A stretch of 50,293 nt of DNA from Niabella sp. (GTDB lineage: Bacteria > Bacteroidota > Bacteroidia > Chitinophagales > Chitinophagaceae). How positions within the stretch are numbered: position 1 is the first letter of the stretch; each line of letters opens with the position of its first letter. Under the pieces are notes generated by a model. It worked only from the letters and a program-made list of their open reading frames with translations. It ran no database searches and was not told the DNA's origin. A program made the position numbers and the translations under genes. The stretch is taken from positions 1 to 50,293 of the forward strand of contig JAGIAQ010000013.1 of assembly GCA_017744795.1 (NCBI GenBank), in the 5' to 3' direction. Of the stretch, positions 29,441-37,688 are shown piece after piece.

Positions 29441-30706
29441 TTAATTCTTGATCAAATTCATATACCTTATTTCAAAATAGCTTCCTGGATTACCGCTGCC
29501 GATGATATTTCCCAGCACACCTATTGACACTACCTGCGGAGTGGTAATAGTAAAATTAAAGCTTTTTGTTTCCGTTACGTTGGGAGAAGTTGCACCTACT
29601 GTTGCTCCATTAAACAACGCCGCGTAGCCTAAAGCATCCGAGAGGTTGCTTGCCGAGGGAATACCGGCTGCGCCCGCCGCTGCAACAACATACACCGAAG
29701 AATTTGCTTGTATTTCTGAATAATATTGAAACGAAACGGTATAGTTCCCGGCAGGAAGCGGAGCGGCTGTTACCTGATATATTTTACCATCTGTTACCGG
29801 CGTGTTATTCCAGGTTTCCCAGGTAATAACTCCTGCAGACTGCCAGGAAGCATGTTGATAACCGCCGTAAGTGCTGCTTCCGCTGCCTTTATTCTTTGCC
29901 CCTGCATTGGTAACCCAGGGCGCATTGAGCGTCCCAAACCGGCCATCGCTTCCCAATGTTCCTTTAAAATCCGGTCCCACATTCGTAAGATACAGGCTGG
30001 TGACATCCGCCTTCACACTGTGCATTTCAAAAGGAGCATAAAATGTATCGATCGCCGTTGGGTTGGGCAGGTAAGCCGTTTTATAGCTGAAGGAGCTGCC
30101 CAGGTTGAAGTTGGGCAACGAAGTGGTTTGTTTTGTCAGTTGGGAAACAATGATCGTATCATGTTGTACATTATTTTTATCAGGGTATTTAATTTCCATA
30201 TTCTGAATGCCCATGCTTGCATTCACATCGGCCCAGGTTATCAATGCGGATCCATCCTTTTGCATGGAAGCATCGGCGATGCCCCTGTTTACAAGGGAGC
30301 TCTGGTAGAGGTCGCCGTACACGTTGCCGGACACATATACCGGCACCGAAACATTTCCGAGCTTATCATAAGTCCGGATCTCAAAACTCTGGGTGCCTTC
30401 AGTAAGACTGGGAATAATTACCCGGGCCGTGTCTACACGGGCTGTTCTGGTAACAGGAACTTCTACAGAATCCTGCCGGCCGTTCCAGAATACACGATAC
30501 TTCACAATATTCGGATCGGAAGTAAACAATCCGGTAACAGCCACCTTGTTTCTTCCGGATAGTATGTTTACTGAGTCCATTCTTCCTGCATAGATAATGG
30601 CGCCGTTCTTCATATATTGATCCCTGAAAGCATCCATCCGGGAACAGGAAACAATCAGGACCAGAAACAGAGCCAGCACTATTGTTATATTTTTATTTAT
30701 GTCCAT
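29441..30706 (-). CDS. DUF4998-type lipoprotein, putative surface glycan-binding protein
   Basis: A 421-aa lipoprotein. ATG 30706 (MDINKNITIVLALFLVLIVSCS) gives a lipobox ending at Cys21; the frame start at 30751 would overlap the upstream gene. Residues about 22-230 are two beta-rich repeats (AVTGLFTSDPNIVKYRVFWNGRQDSVEVPV..., ALITWADVNASMGIQNMEIKY) of the DUF4998 kind. The C-terminal 170 residues (WVTNAGAKNKGSGSSTYGGYQHASWQSAGVITWETWNNTP, ending YFEIRYMNLIKN) form a jelly-roll-like DUF5013 domain. These domain names are from recognition. Position after susD and the DUF4959 protein suggests a cell-surface binding role for the same glycan. Confidence 0.8.
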   Translation of the reverse strand: MDINKNITIVLALFLVLIVSCSRMDAFRDQYMKNGAIIYAGRMDSVNILSGRNKVAVTGLFTSDPNIVKYRVFWNGRQDSVEVPVTRTARVDTARVIIPSLTEGTQSFEIRTYDKLGNVSVPVYVSGNVYGDLYQSSLVNRGIADASMQKDGSALITWADVNASMGIQNMEIKYPDKNNVQHDTIIVSQLTKQTTSLPNFNLGSSFSYKTAYLPNPTAIDTFYAPFEMHSVKADVTSLYLTNVGPDFKGTLGSDGRFGTLNAPWVTNAGAKNKGSGSSTYGGYQHASWQSAGVITWETWNNTPVTDGKIYQVTAAPLPAGNYTVSFQYYSEIQANSSVYVVAAAGAAGIPSASNLSDALGYAALFNGATVGATSPNVTETKSFNFTITTPQVVSIGVLGNIIGSGNPGSYFEIRYMNLIKN

Positions 30707-30738
30707 TTTGTTAGTGTGTTTTGTTTTGGAAAATGAAA

Positions 30739-31968
30739 TTAATTGCCCCATACGGTAAATTCGGAAATCGTGATAAAGTAGCTCCCCTGCCAGTTAGATA
30801 GCTGCCGGATCCTTAAATAGCGATAAGCAGGTACGCCCGCCGGGAAATCGAACTGCCAGCCATTGTACGCCAATGTCTGATCTGCAGTCGTTTCCGTTTG
30901 ATAAGGAGACCCCGAGGGCTTAATAACATGAAAGGTTCCCATACGGTTCCATGATGGCCCGGGAGTGTTACTAACATCTACCGGGTCGTTGAGATCCGGG
31001 TTATTAGAGCCCCACACTTCAAAATCTTTCGGATTGCCTCTTACGTAATAATTATTCCCTATTTCAAGATAAGGGTTCACCTGGAAGCGGCTGAAATTAT
31101 GCGTAGCGCCCAGATCGATGGTTACCATCTGCGGCGTAACAGCGCTTTCTACTGTAAAATACGTCTTGGGCCAGGTTGGGTGATAGTTACCATCCCACAT
31201 ATAATAGGGCCAGGTATACCCGCCATTGTTCAGTACCGTTGCGTCATGAGGTAACACATAAGTGCTCCATTTCGACTTGTCGAGCATTTGCTCAAACCAA
31301 GGGGTAAGATTAACAAATAAAGTATCCGAATAGTGCATCCACCGGTCTCTTACAGCAAAGGCGTACTTGCGGGCAACGGAAGGCTGGTTCCGGATCACGG
31401 CTGCAATAAGTGTATCCTTGCTATACACATTATTCATACCTACCGTTTGTACCCATTTTCCATTGCCTGCTGTATCCACCAAGGGTATAATGGCCAGATT
31501 ATCTGTTACCGGGTTGGCCGCGTTCACCGTAAAGCCGCCGAAAGTAGCCGCAACCTGCAGGCTTCTGCGGGCCAGGATATATCCCGGCGTTAAAGGATTT
31601 ACAGTTACCTCAACAGGGGCCGAGGCTTTTTCGCTTGAATTAACGGCATATAATTTTACCGTATGTGCCAGTGTGTCGCCAAAACCGTCCAATGTTATGG
31701 TGTTGGTATAACGTGAAGCTACCGCCTGATCGGTAACGCCCGAAGCAATGTCATATACTGCTTTTACATACGATAAATCAGTATTGGCAGGAAGGGTGTA
31801 CGTGAGCTTTGCCTTGCCATTCAGGTTTTGAATAGTAACGTTGGTAACGGGCGCCGGTGCATTTGCGTCTATTATTATCGGTGTATTCAACGAATCCCTT
31901 TTACACGCTGCCAGCAGCCCCGTAAAGAATAAAGCGCAGGCATATAACCTAAACTTTGATGTGTACAT
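30739..31968 (-). CDS. DUF4959/DUF5000-type lipoprotein, putative surface glycan-binding protein
   Basis: A 409-aa lipoprotein with lipobox FTGLLAAC (Cys22). An N-terminal fibronectin-like DUF4959 domain (about 40-130, APVTNVTIQNLNGKAKLTYTLP) is followed by a second beta domain (DUF5126-like). A C-terminal F5/8-type-C-like DUF5000 domain (about 255-409) contains YMWDGNYHPTWPKTYFTVES, VTIDLGATHNFSRFQV and FEVWGSNNPDLNDP. Such proteins sit next to SusD and bind glycans at the surface. It starts 32 bp after susD, within the same operon. No enzymatic residues were seen. Confidence 0.85.
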   Translation of the reverse strand: MYTSKFRLYACALFFTGLLAACKRDSLNTPIIIDANAPAPVTNVTIQNLNGKAKLTYTLPANTDLSYVKAVYDIASGVTDQAVASRYTNTITLDGFGDTLAHTVKLYAVNSSEKASAPVEVTVNPLTPGYILARRSLQVAATFGGFTVNAANPVTDNLAIIPLVDTAGNGKWVQTVGMNNVYSKDTLIAAVIRNQPSVARKYAFAVRDRWMHYSDTLFVNLTPWFEQMLDKSKWSTYVLPHDATVLNNGGYTWPYYMWDGNYHPTWPKTYFTVESAVTPQMVTIDLGATHNFSRFQVNPYLEIGNNYYVRGNPKDFEVWGSNNPDLNDPVDVSNTPGPSWNRMGTFHVIKPSGSPYQTETTADQTLAYNGWQFDFPAGVPAYRYLRIRQLSNWQGSYFITISEFTVWGN

Positions 31969-32000
31969 ATAATTTCTTTTTAAATCAGTAATTGAATTGT

Positions 32001-33980
32001 TTACCAGCCCGAGTTCTGCACCAGATTGGGATTATTAAGCAGATCCGCATCTTTGATCGGCCATAAATAATCACGGGGCGCTACAAATTTTCTGGAATAA
32101 AAAGTAAGCTCCCTGTAAAAGAGGTCGGCTGTTTTTGCGGTCCGGTCCCAGCCGGTCACATTGCCCGAAAGCTCCTGTGGGGCCGTTTTCCAGCGCAACA
32201 GATCCCAGTAGCGTTGTCCTTCGAAACAGAGCTCCACTGCACGCTCCCGCTGAATGATGGCGCGCATGCCCGCCTGCGTCGTGTATTTTGACGGATTGTT
32301 ACTATAATTATTCCAGCTGTCCTGCACAGTTCCCAATCCCGCCCTTGCTCTTATCCTGTTTACATAATCATACTCTTCCTGTGTAGGCGTTCCATTAGCT
32401 TCATTCAATGCTTCAGCATATAAAAGATACAGATCTGCCAGCCGTATCAGGGGATAAGGGTAAGGCGTGTACACACGGGTATTCCAGTCAAAATGCCAGT
32501 TAAGGATCTTTTTCATATACATCGTTGTAATAGGGATCGGCGAGTTTTGTCCAAACTCCCCTGCCCGGCAAAAAAGATAAAAAGTATTCTCGTCGGAATG
32601 GGTAGCACTATTGGCCATATACCAGATACACCGGTCGAAACCGATATTGGCATAATAACGCGGCTCCCTGTCGAAGTTGAGTCGTGCGGTGGCTTCCCCT
32701 TCTTTAACATTGAACCGCTCCGCATGTGTGGCGATGCGCAGCGCGGTATAGTTAGTAAAATCCAGTGTTTTGTCTTCATTGATGGGCACGCCGTTTTTGG
32801 AATAAAACATTTTTGCCATTTTCAAAGTGGGCCCCATCAGCGCGTTACCGTAAGTGATCCCTCCTTTCTGAATATAGGCCCGGTCATAAGCCGCTCCACC
32901 TATCGCCTGAAAGAAACTGTTAAAGCCCATGCTCGAATGCGTAAGGCCCCACACCAATTCTGAATTCCAGGGCTCACTCATAGCATTCCGGATACTCATC
33001 TGGGTAGTGGTGGTATCAGTAAGCGTAGTACCCGCCAATCCGGGGAAGGTGTATAGCTGTATGCCCTGCGCCGTACAGGCATCTATTGCTGCTTTACAGG
33101 CTGCGGCAGCTCTTTGCCATTTTGCTGCGCTATAGGCAGTATTAAACAAGGCGGTTCCGTCGTGATTCTTCAATCCGGCAAAATCAGTATTACCATTATA
33201 TAAAGGACTGGCGGCATATACCAGCAGTTTAGCTTTCAGGCTTAACGCGATCGGTTGCGTGATGCGACCCAGTTCCGATGCCGTATTGGCAATAATAACG
33301 GGCAGGTTCGTCAGCGAAGAATCCAGCAGGTTGGCGATATAATTTACGACACTATCTACCGGCTGTCTCGATACCTGGGTTTGAGCCAACGGAGCGCTAA
33401 TGGGAATATTTTTATCTGTGATCGGAATAGGCCCATATGCGCGGAACAGAATAAAATGATAATAGGCTTTTAAGAATTTTGCTTCAGCGATCCACCGGTT
33501 GCGGGTATCAATATCAAGATCAGGAACTTTACTTTGATCACTGATATTTTCCAGGAATACATTACAATCTCTTATAGCCCTGAACATCCCGTTACCGTTG
33601 CTATTGAGCGCTCCGTCCCTCGTTCCGCCCATATAGTTACAGATAGGATCGGAAGTGTTCTGTCCGCCCCTGGGCAATTGTAAAATATTGGATGTGCGGA
33701 TGTGTATTTCGTTGTCTTCGATCCAGTCTTCATCACTGGCCGTAATCCCCGGGTTATACGTGGGGTCTTCTTCATACGGCAGGTAAGAATAACAGGTAAA
33801 TAAATATTTCTCCGCTTCTGTTTTTGAGGCGAAAGCATTGTCGATCGTTGCAACGTTGTCTGGTATAACATTTAAAAAAGATTTCTTACAGGAAACCAGG
33901 CTTATACCCGCACAAACAACTAACAGCAACGAAAGAGACCTGTTCGTATTTTTTCTGTTTTTATTAAAATGATAGTTCAT
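32001..33980 (-). CDS. SusD-family outer-membrane glycan-binding lipoprotein
   Basis: A 659-aa SusD/RagB-type protein, the hinged lid over the SusC channel that captures oligosaccharides. ATG 33980 (MNYHFNKNRKNTNRSLSLLL) gives a lipobox ending SLVSC at about residue 32; the frame from 34124 lies mostly inside susC. The family pattern is present: KKSFLNVIPDNVATIDNAFASKTEAEKYLFTCY at the N-terminus, then WIAEAKFLKAYYHFILFRAYGPIPI (TPR helix). The C-terminal part has YPLIRLADLYLLYAEALNEANG, RERAVELCFEGQRYWDLLRWK, and ends NPNLVQNSGW. It starts 19 bp after the susC stop, which guarantees cotranscription. Confidence 0.95.
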   Translation of the reverse strand: MNYHFNKNRKNTNRSLSLLLVVCAGISLVSCKKSFLNVIPDNVATIDNAFASKTEAEKYLFTCYSYLPYEEDPTYNPGITASDEDWIEDNEIHIRTSNILQLPRGGQNTSDPICNYMGGTRDGALNSNGNGMFRAIRDCNVFLENISDQSKVPDLDIDTRNRWIAEAKFLKAYYHFILFRAYGPIPITDKNIPISAPLAQTQVSRQPVDSVVNYIANLLDSSLTNLPVIIANTASELGRITQPIALSLKAKLLVYAASPLYNGNTDFAGLKNHDGTALFNTAYSAAKWQRAAAACKAAIDACTAQGIQLYTFPGLAGTTLTDTTTTQMSIRNAMSEPWNSELVWGLTHSSMGFNSFFQAIGGAAYDRAYIQKGGITYGNALMGPTLKMAKMFYSKNGVPINEDKTLDFTNYTALRIATHAERFNVKEGEATARLNFDREPRYYANIGFDRCIWYMANSATHSDENTFYLFCRAGEFGQNSPIPITTMYMKKILNWHFDWNTRVYTPYPYPLIRLADLYLLYAEALNEANGTPTQEEYDYVNRIRARAGLGTVQDSWNNYSNNPSKYTTQAGMRAIIQRERAVELCFEGQRYWDLLRWKTAPQELSGNVTGWDRTAKTADLFYRELTFYSRKFVAPRDYLWPIKDADLLNNPNLVQNSGW

Positions 33981-33999
33981 TCCTAAAATTTTTATTTTT

Positions 34000-36900
34000 T
34001 TAAAGTCCAAGCAATACGCCAATGTTATACACCTTCTGAATAGGATACCCCAGGCCGGAAGACACCATTTCCGGATCCCAGAGTTTAAAGGCGCTGAACG
34101 TAAGGAGGTTCGTTCCGTTAACATAGATCCGGGCAGAAGCCAGGTGCGACCGTCTCAGCAAGGCGCCCGAAAGATTATAGCCGATCTCGGCAGACTTCAG
34201 GCGAAGGAATGCCCCATTGCGCAACCACCAGGAAGAAGCATAGTTATTATTGTACGTTGGGGCGCTTCCTACAGCATCACTGTTAATATTGAGGCGCGGC
34301 CAGAAGGCATAGGCGTTCCGGTTGTCTTCGGACCAATGGTCCTTTGCTATAATGTCCAGCAAGCCATGCTGATTATAAAAGGGTGAAATTTTTATCGGGT
34401 CGATCATAAACGAAACCCTGCCGGTTCCCTGAAAAAAGGCGCTGATGTCGAAGCTCTTGTAGCCAACCGAGAATCCACCACCATACTGAATTTCAGGAAC
34501 GGAAGGATAGCCCATAGGAACATAATCGCTTGTGGTTATTTTACCGTCGCCATTGATATCCCGGTATTTGATATCGCCCGCCAGCACATTCCCAAACTGC
34601 GTGGGCGAGTTGTTTACTTCCGTTTGATCAATAAACAATTTCTCGGCCACAAGACCGTATATCTGTGCCATAGAATGCCCAACATGACTAAGGTTGGCAT
34701 TATTAGCCGCATAGGCAGGCTCCTCGTTTACCAGCACTTTACTGCGCGCGTACGTGAAAGTACCTCTCGCCTGAATCCACAGCGAGTTGTTCAGTGTTTT
34801 CAGATAATCCAACGCCACATCAATTCCGCTGCTTCCCGCTTTTCCCACGTTGGCTGCGGGGGTGGCCTGCAATCCCATTGAAACAGGAATGGTGTACCGG
34901 TACATCAAAATATTAGTCCGGTACTGGTGATACGCATCTACGGTCAGTTTCAGATCATGCAGCAATGTAAGATCCATACCAATGTTGGTTTGTTGCGATT
35001 GCTCCCAGGTGATGTCCGTGTTCGCGTAGCGGGAGGTAGATACAGTATTCCGGCTATAATTGAAGTTGGTACCAAAGCCACCGGCAGCAGCACCATTCAA
35101 CGATACATTTGATAAATAAAAGAACCGATCGTTGGCATCACCGATCTGGTCATTACCCACCAAACCATAGGTAAACCTGAATTTCAGGCTGTTTACAACG
35201 TTTAGCAACGGCTGAAAGAATTTTTCATTAGAAACCACCCACCCTCCACCAACGGAAGGAAAGAAACCAAAACGGTGGTTTTGCGCAAAGCGTTCCGTAC
35301 CATTATAACCAAAATCAAATTCAGCCAGGTAGCGGCTGTCATATCCGTAGGTAAACCTGCCGGAGACCCCTTCGTTTCTGGAAGGTAATGATAACTGCAG
35401 GCTGGTTGCATTACCGGTAAGATAGTTCCTCAGGATCCCCACCAGCATACCGCCCACCGCGTGTTTCGCGTTAAAAGTACGGTTATAGTTGAGTGATGCC
35501 TGGCCATAGAAAGTAGTATTCAGGTTTTTATCGCCAGGCGCATAGGTAAGATATTCTGTAGGTACCGGAAAGGGATTACCGTTGCTGCCGTCGTTGATCA
35601 GGCTGATGCTTTGCAGTTTACCATCTACAATATTAGGACTATAGTAATAAGGGCTTACGGCTCTGGTAACCGAAAAATTTGCATAGCGGGTGGTATAGGC
35701 CATTGCGTTGGCCGAGAGCCCCTGGGTAATAAAATCGAAGTTCTGTTTTAAGTTTAGCTGGGCGCTCATGGTACTTGTATTAGAGCCCTGATACCCCGAC
35801 AAAGAAATGGCATAGGGGTTGGTATAAAGCGCGCTGGATCCCGGTACTACCGCATTCCCGAATAAAGGATGTTTGGCATAAGGCATATAGCTCGCCGGGT
35901 AAATCGCAGGAAACGAAACGGGGTTACCATACAGTGCGTAATTGTAAACGGTTGCCCCGCCGGAAAGATCGTGCCCGGCCTCATCTTTTCCGGCAATGGG
36001 CCCATTGTAATCATCAAACTGTCCCTTCAGGCTGATCAATGCTTCTGTGGTTTTGGTAAGGGTAAGCGTTACGTTGGAAAGAACGGAGTAGGATTGCAAC
36101 TTAATGTTATTATTGAACCCGTTCAATGAATTATTTTTGATATTACCGTTATCAAGGTTGTAGCTTAACCCTACATAATATTTTGCCTTATCTCCACCCC
36201 CGCTGATATTCACATTTGCTCTTTGGTTGGTAGCGGTATTTTTGATCAATTGCTGGATCCAGTTATTACTGGGATATAACAGCGGATCATCGCCGGCTGC
36301 TGTATGATCTATTTTTGTTTGCGGGTACAAGATAGCGCCCAAAGGATTTCTGGTAAGCACCGCTTCGTTGGCCAGCTTCATGTAAGAAACATTATCGGCC
36401 AGGCCGATGCTCTTGGTATTTTTAGACGCTGAATTTTCCAGCCGTACATTAAACTTCAGTTTACCGATCTGTCCTGTCTTTGTAGAAACCAGCACCACGC
36501 CGTTAGCGCCCCGGGCGCCATACACAGCAGTAGCAGTGGCATCTTTCAATACCGAAAAGCCGGCGATATTATCCGGCTGCAGCCGGGCAAGGTCTGTTGT
36601 GCTTGATTCAATATTATCTATCAATATCAATGGATCCACTTTCCCGGATCCAAAAGTCCCGATGCCTCTTACAAAGAAAGAAGCATTATCCTTTCCGGGC
36701 TCACCCGTTGTTTGAAAGGAGATCATACCCGGTATCTTTCCGGCCAGCATGGTGGTAAGGTTGCTGGTGGGGCCCTTTAATTCTTTGGGATTAATAGTGG
36801 TTACGGAGCTTACAACTGTTGTCTTCTTCTGGGTACCATACCCCACCACTACGACTTCATCCATGGCCTTGTTTTCTCTTAACAAAACAACTTTCACAAA

Positions 36901-37209
36901 AATGCCCTTATCGTTGTCCGCTTTGTAACGGGCTATTGCCACCTGAATCGCCTTATAGCCTACCGCGCTGACTTCGAGCAATTCATTTTTGGGTACCGAT
37001 AACTGAAAATTTCCGGATGAATCCGCATTGATCACCTGCCCTGTACCCAACGCACGTATCGTGGCATTTATGAGGCCGGTTCCTACACTGTCTGTTACAG
37101 CTCCCTTTACGACCACATTTTGCTGCGCAAAAGCAGCAGCGCAGCAACTAACTGCAACCAATAATAGCAAAACCTTCTTTTCGTATTTTTTCAGCAGTCT
37201 TCTTTTCAT
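34000..37209 (-). CDS. SusC-family TonB-dependent glycan transporter
   Basis: A 1069-aa outer-membrane channel. ATG 37209 (MKRRLLKKYEKKVLLLLVAV) is preferred; a TTG three codons upstream is also in frame. After the signal peptide (to about AFA) come a carboxypeptidase-regulatory-like domain (about 32-115, VVVKGAVTDSVGTGLINATI) and the SusC plug with DEVVVVGYGTQKK (about 120-132), SFFVRGIGTFGSGKVDPLILID and a VYGARGANGVVLVSTK motif. The long 22-strand barrel follows, to the C-terminal KVYNIGVLLGL. With SusD it imports oligosaccharides released outside the cell, powered by TonB. It is first in an eight-module operon with a leader of about 370 nt and paired operators upstream. Confidence 0.96.
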   Translation of the reverse strand: MKRRLLKKYEKKVLLLLVAVSCCAAAFAQQNVVVKGAVTDSVGTGLINATIRALGTGQVINADSSGNFQLSVPKNELLEVSAVGYKAIQVAIARYKADNDKGIFVKVVLLRENKAMDEVVVVGYGTQKKTTVVSSVTTINPKELKGPTSNLTTMLAGKIPGMISFQTTGEPGKDNASFFVRGIGTFGSGKVDPLILIDNIESSTTDLARLQPDNIAGFSVLKDATATAVYGARGANGVVLVSTKTGQIGKLKFNVRLENSASKNTKSIGLADNVSYMKLANEAVLTRNPLGAILYPQTKIDHTAAGDDPLLYPSNNWIQQLIKNTATNQRANVNISGGGDKAKYYVGLSYNLDNGNIKNNSLNGFNNNIKLQSYSVLSNVTLTLTKTTEALISLKGQFDDYNGPIAGKDEAGHDLSGGATVYNYALYGNPVSFPAIYPASYMPYAKHPLFGNAVVPGSSALYTNPYAISLSGYQGSNTSTMSAQLNLKQNFDFITQGLSANAMAYTTRYANFSVTRAVSPYYYSPNIVDGKLQSISLINDGSNGNPFPVPTEYLTYAPGDKNLNTTFYGQASLNYNRTFNAKHAVGGMLVGILRNYLTGNATSLQLSLPSRNEGVSGRFTYGYDSRYLAEFDFGYNGTERFAQNHRFGFFPSVGGGWVVSNEKFFQPLLNVVNSLKFRFTYGLVGNDQIGDANDRFFYLSNVSLNGAAAGGFGTNFNYSRNTVSTSRYANTDITWEQSQQTNIGMDLTLLHDLKLTVDAYHQYRTNILMYRYTIPVSMGLQATPAANVGKAGSSGIDVALDYLKTLNNSLWIQARGTFTYARSKVLVNEEPAYAANNANLSHVGHSMAQIYGLVAEKLFIDQTEVNNSPTQFGNVLAGDIKYRDINGDGKITTSDYVPMGYPSVPEIQYGGGFSVGYKSFDISAFFQGTGRVSFMIDPIKISPFYNQHGLLDIIAKDHWSEDNRNAYAFWPRLNINSDAVGSAPTYNNNYASSWWLRNGAFLRLKSAEIGYNLSGALLRRSHLASARIYVNGTNLLTFSAFKLWDPEMVSSGLGYPIQKVYNIGVLLGL

Positions 37210-37247
37210 TTTGTACAATTAATATTCGTTTTAAATCATTTGGTAAA

Positions 37248-37289
37248 TTTTTGACAATATGCTCCAGGGCCTCTTATAATTGTCAAAAA
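37248..37289. repeat. 11-bp inverted repeat in the susC leader
   Basis: TTTTTGACAAT (37248-37258) and ATTGTCAAAAA (37279-37289) are perfect inverted copies 20 bases apart. In the susC transcript they would form a stem-loop 40-80 nt before the start codon. One arm is also half of the operator-like site at 37276-37298. Confidence 0.7.
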
Positions 37290-37298
37290 GACACTTAT
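37276..37298. promoter_or_regulatory. Operator-like palindrome, susC leader site
   Basis: ATAATTGT-CAAAAAG-ACACTTAT has the same 8-7-8 geometry as the sites at 37606, 39729, 41168 and 46038, with a mismatch in the right arm. Confidence 0.45.
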
Positions 37299-37573
37299 AA
37301 AAAGAGGCAAAAAAAACCAAGGCATCAACCCTGAAAACATGAATCGCACCTATCGCTAAGGCGCTTTGGCAAAACCTGGCATCAGGTAAAGCCGTGGCAA
37401 TTCGGGTAATGACATTTGCAAGATTTTACTATTGTTAGTTTAAATAAAACAGCATCGCTAAGATCCATTCAAGCAAGCATCCTTAATTCTTTATCCAGCG
37501 ATCCCCTTTCCTTCAATAACAGCACCTGTTCTTCAACGTAAAGCATCCGTTCCATCAAGCAGCAACACTTTGC

Positions 37574-37585
37574 GCAAACGTTTGC
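37574..37585. promoter_or_regulatory. LacI-family-type operator on the predicted susC start site
   Basis: GCAAACGTTTGC is a perfect 12-bp palindrome with a central CG, the form bound by LacI/GalR-family regulators. It begins one base downstream of the predicted -7 box (37587-37594), so a bound protein would cover +1. Which regulator binds cannot be told. Confidence 0.6.
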
Positions 37586-37586
37586 A

Positions 37587-37617
37587 CGAATATATAAAAA
37601 ATATTTTAATTGTCAAA
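37587..37617 (-). promoter_or_regulatory. Predicted susC operon promoter
   Basis: On the minus strand TTTG (37617-37614), a 19-base spacer and TATATTCG (37594-37587) fit the Bacteroidota -33/-7 pattern with one mismatch in the -7 box. Transcription would start near 37580, leaving a leader of about 370 nt. Confidence 0.6.
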
Positions 37618-37628
37618 TCAACATTTAT
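37606..37628. promoter_or_regulatory. Operator-like palindrome overlapping the susC -33 box
   Basis: TTAATTGT-CAAATCA-ACATTTAT, one base short of the perfect palindrome at 39729. It covers the predicted -33 element (37614-37617). Confidence 0.6.
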
Positions 37629-37688
37629 TTTTTTGAAAATTTTTTTTTGATGGCCCGCACCTGAAATTTCAATATTGGCGAAACCTCC

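Noticed and set aside
33981-34124. Longer start for SusD
   Set aside because: It would overlap susC by 125 bases and hide the lipoprotein signal that starts at 33980.
37216-37218. TTG start for susC
   Set aside because: ATG three codons later gives an equally good signal peptide and is the more usual start; the TTG is part of a TTGTACAA palindrome.
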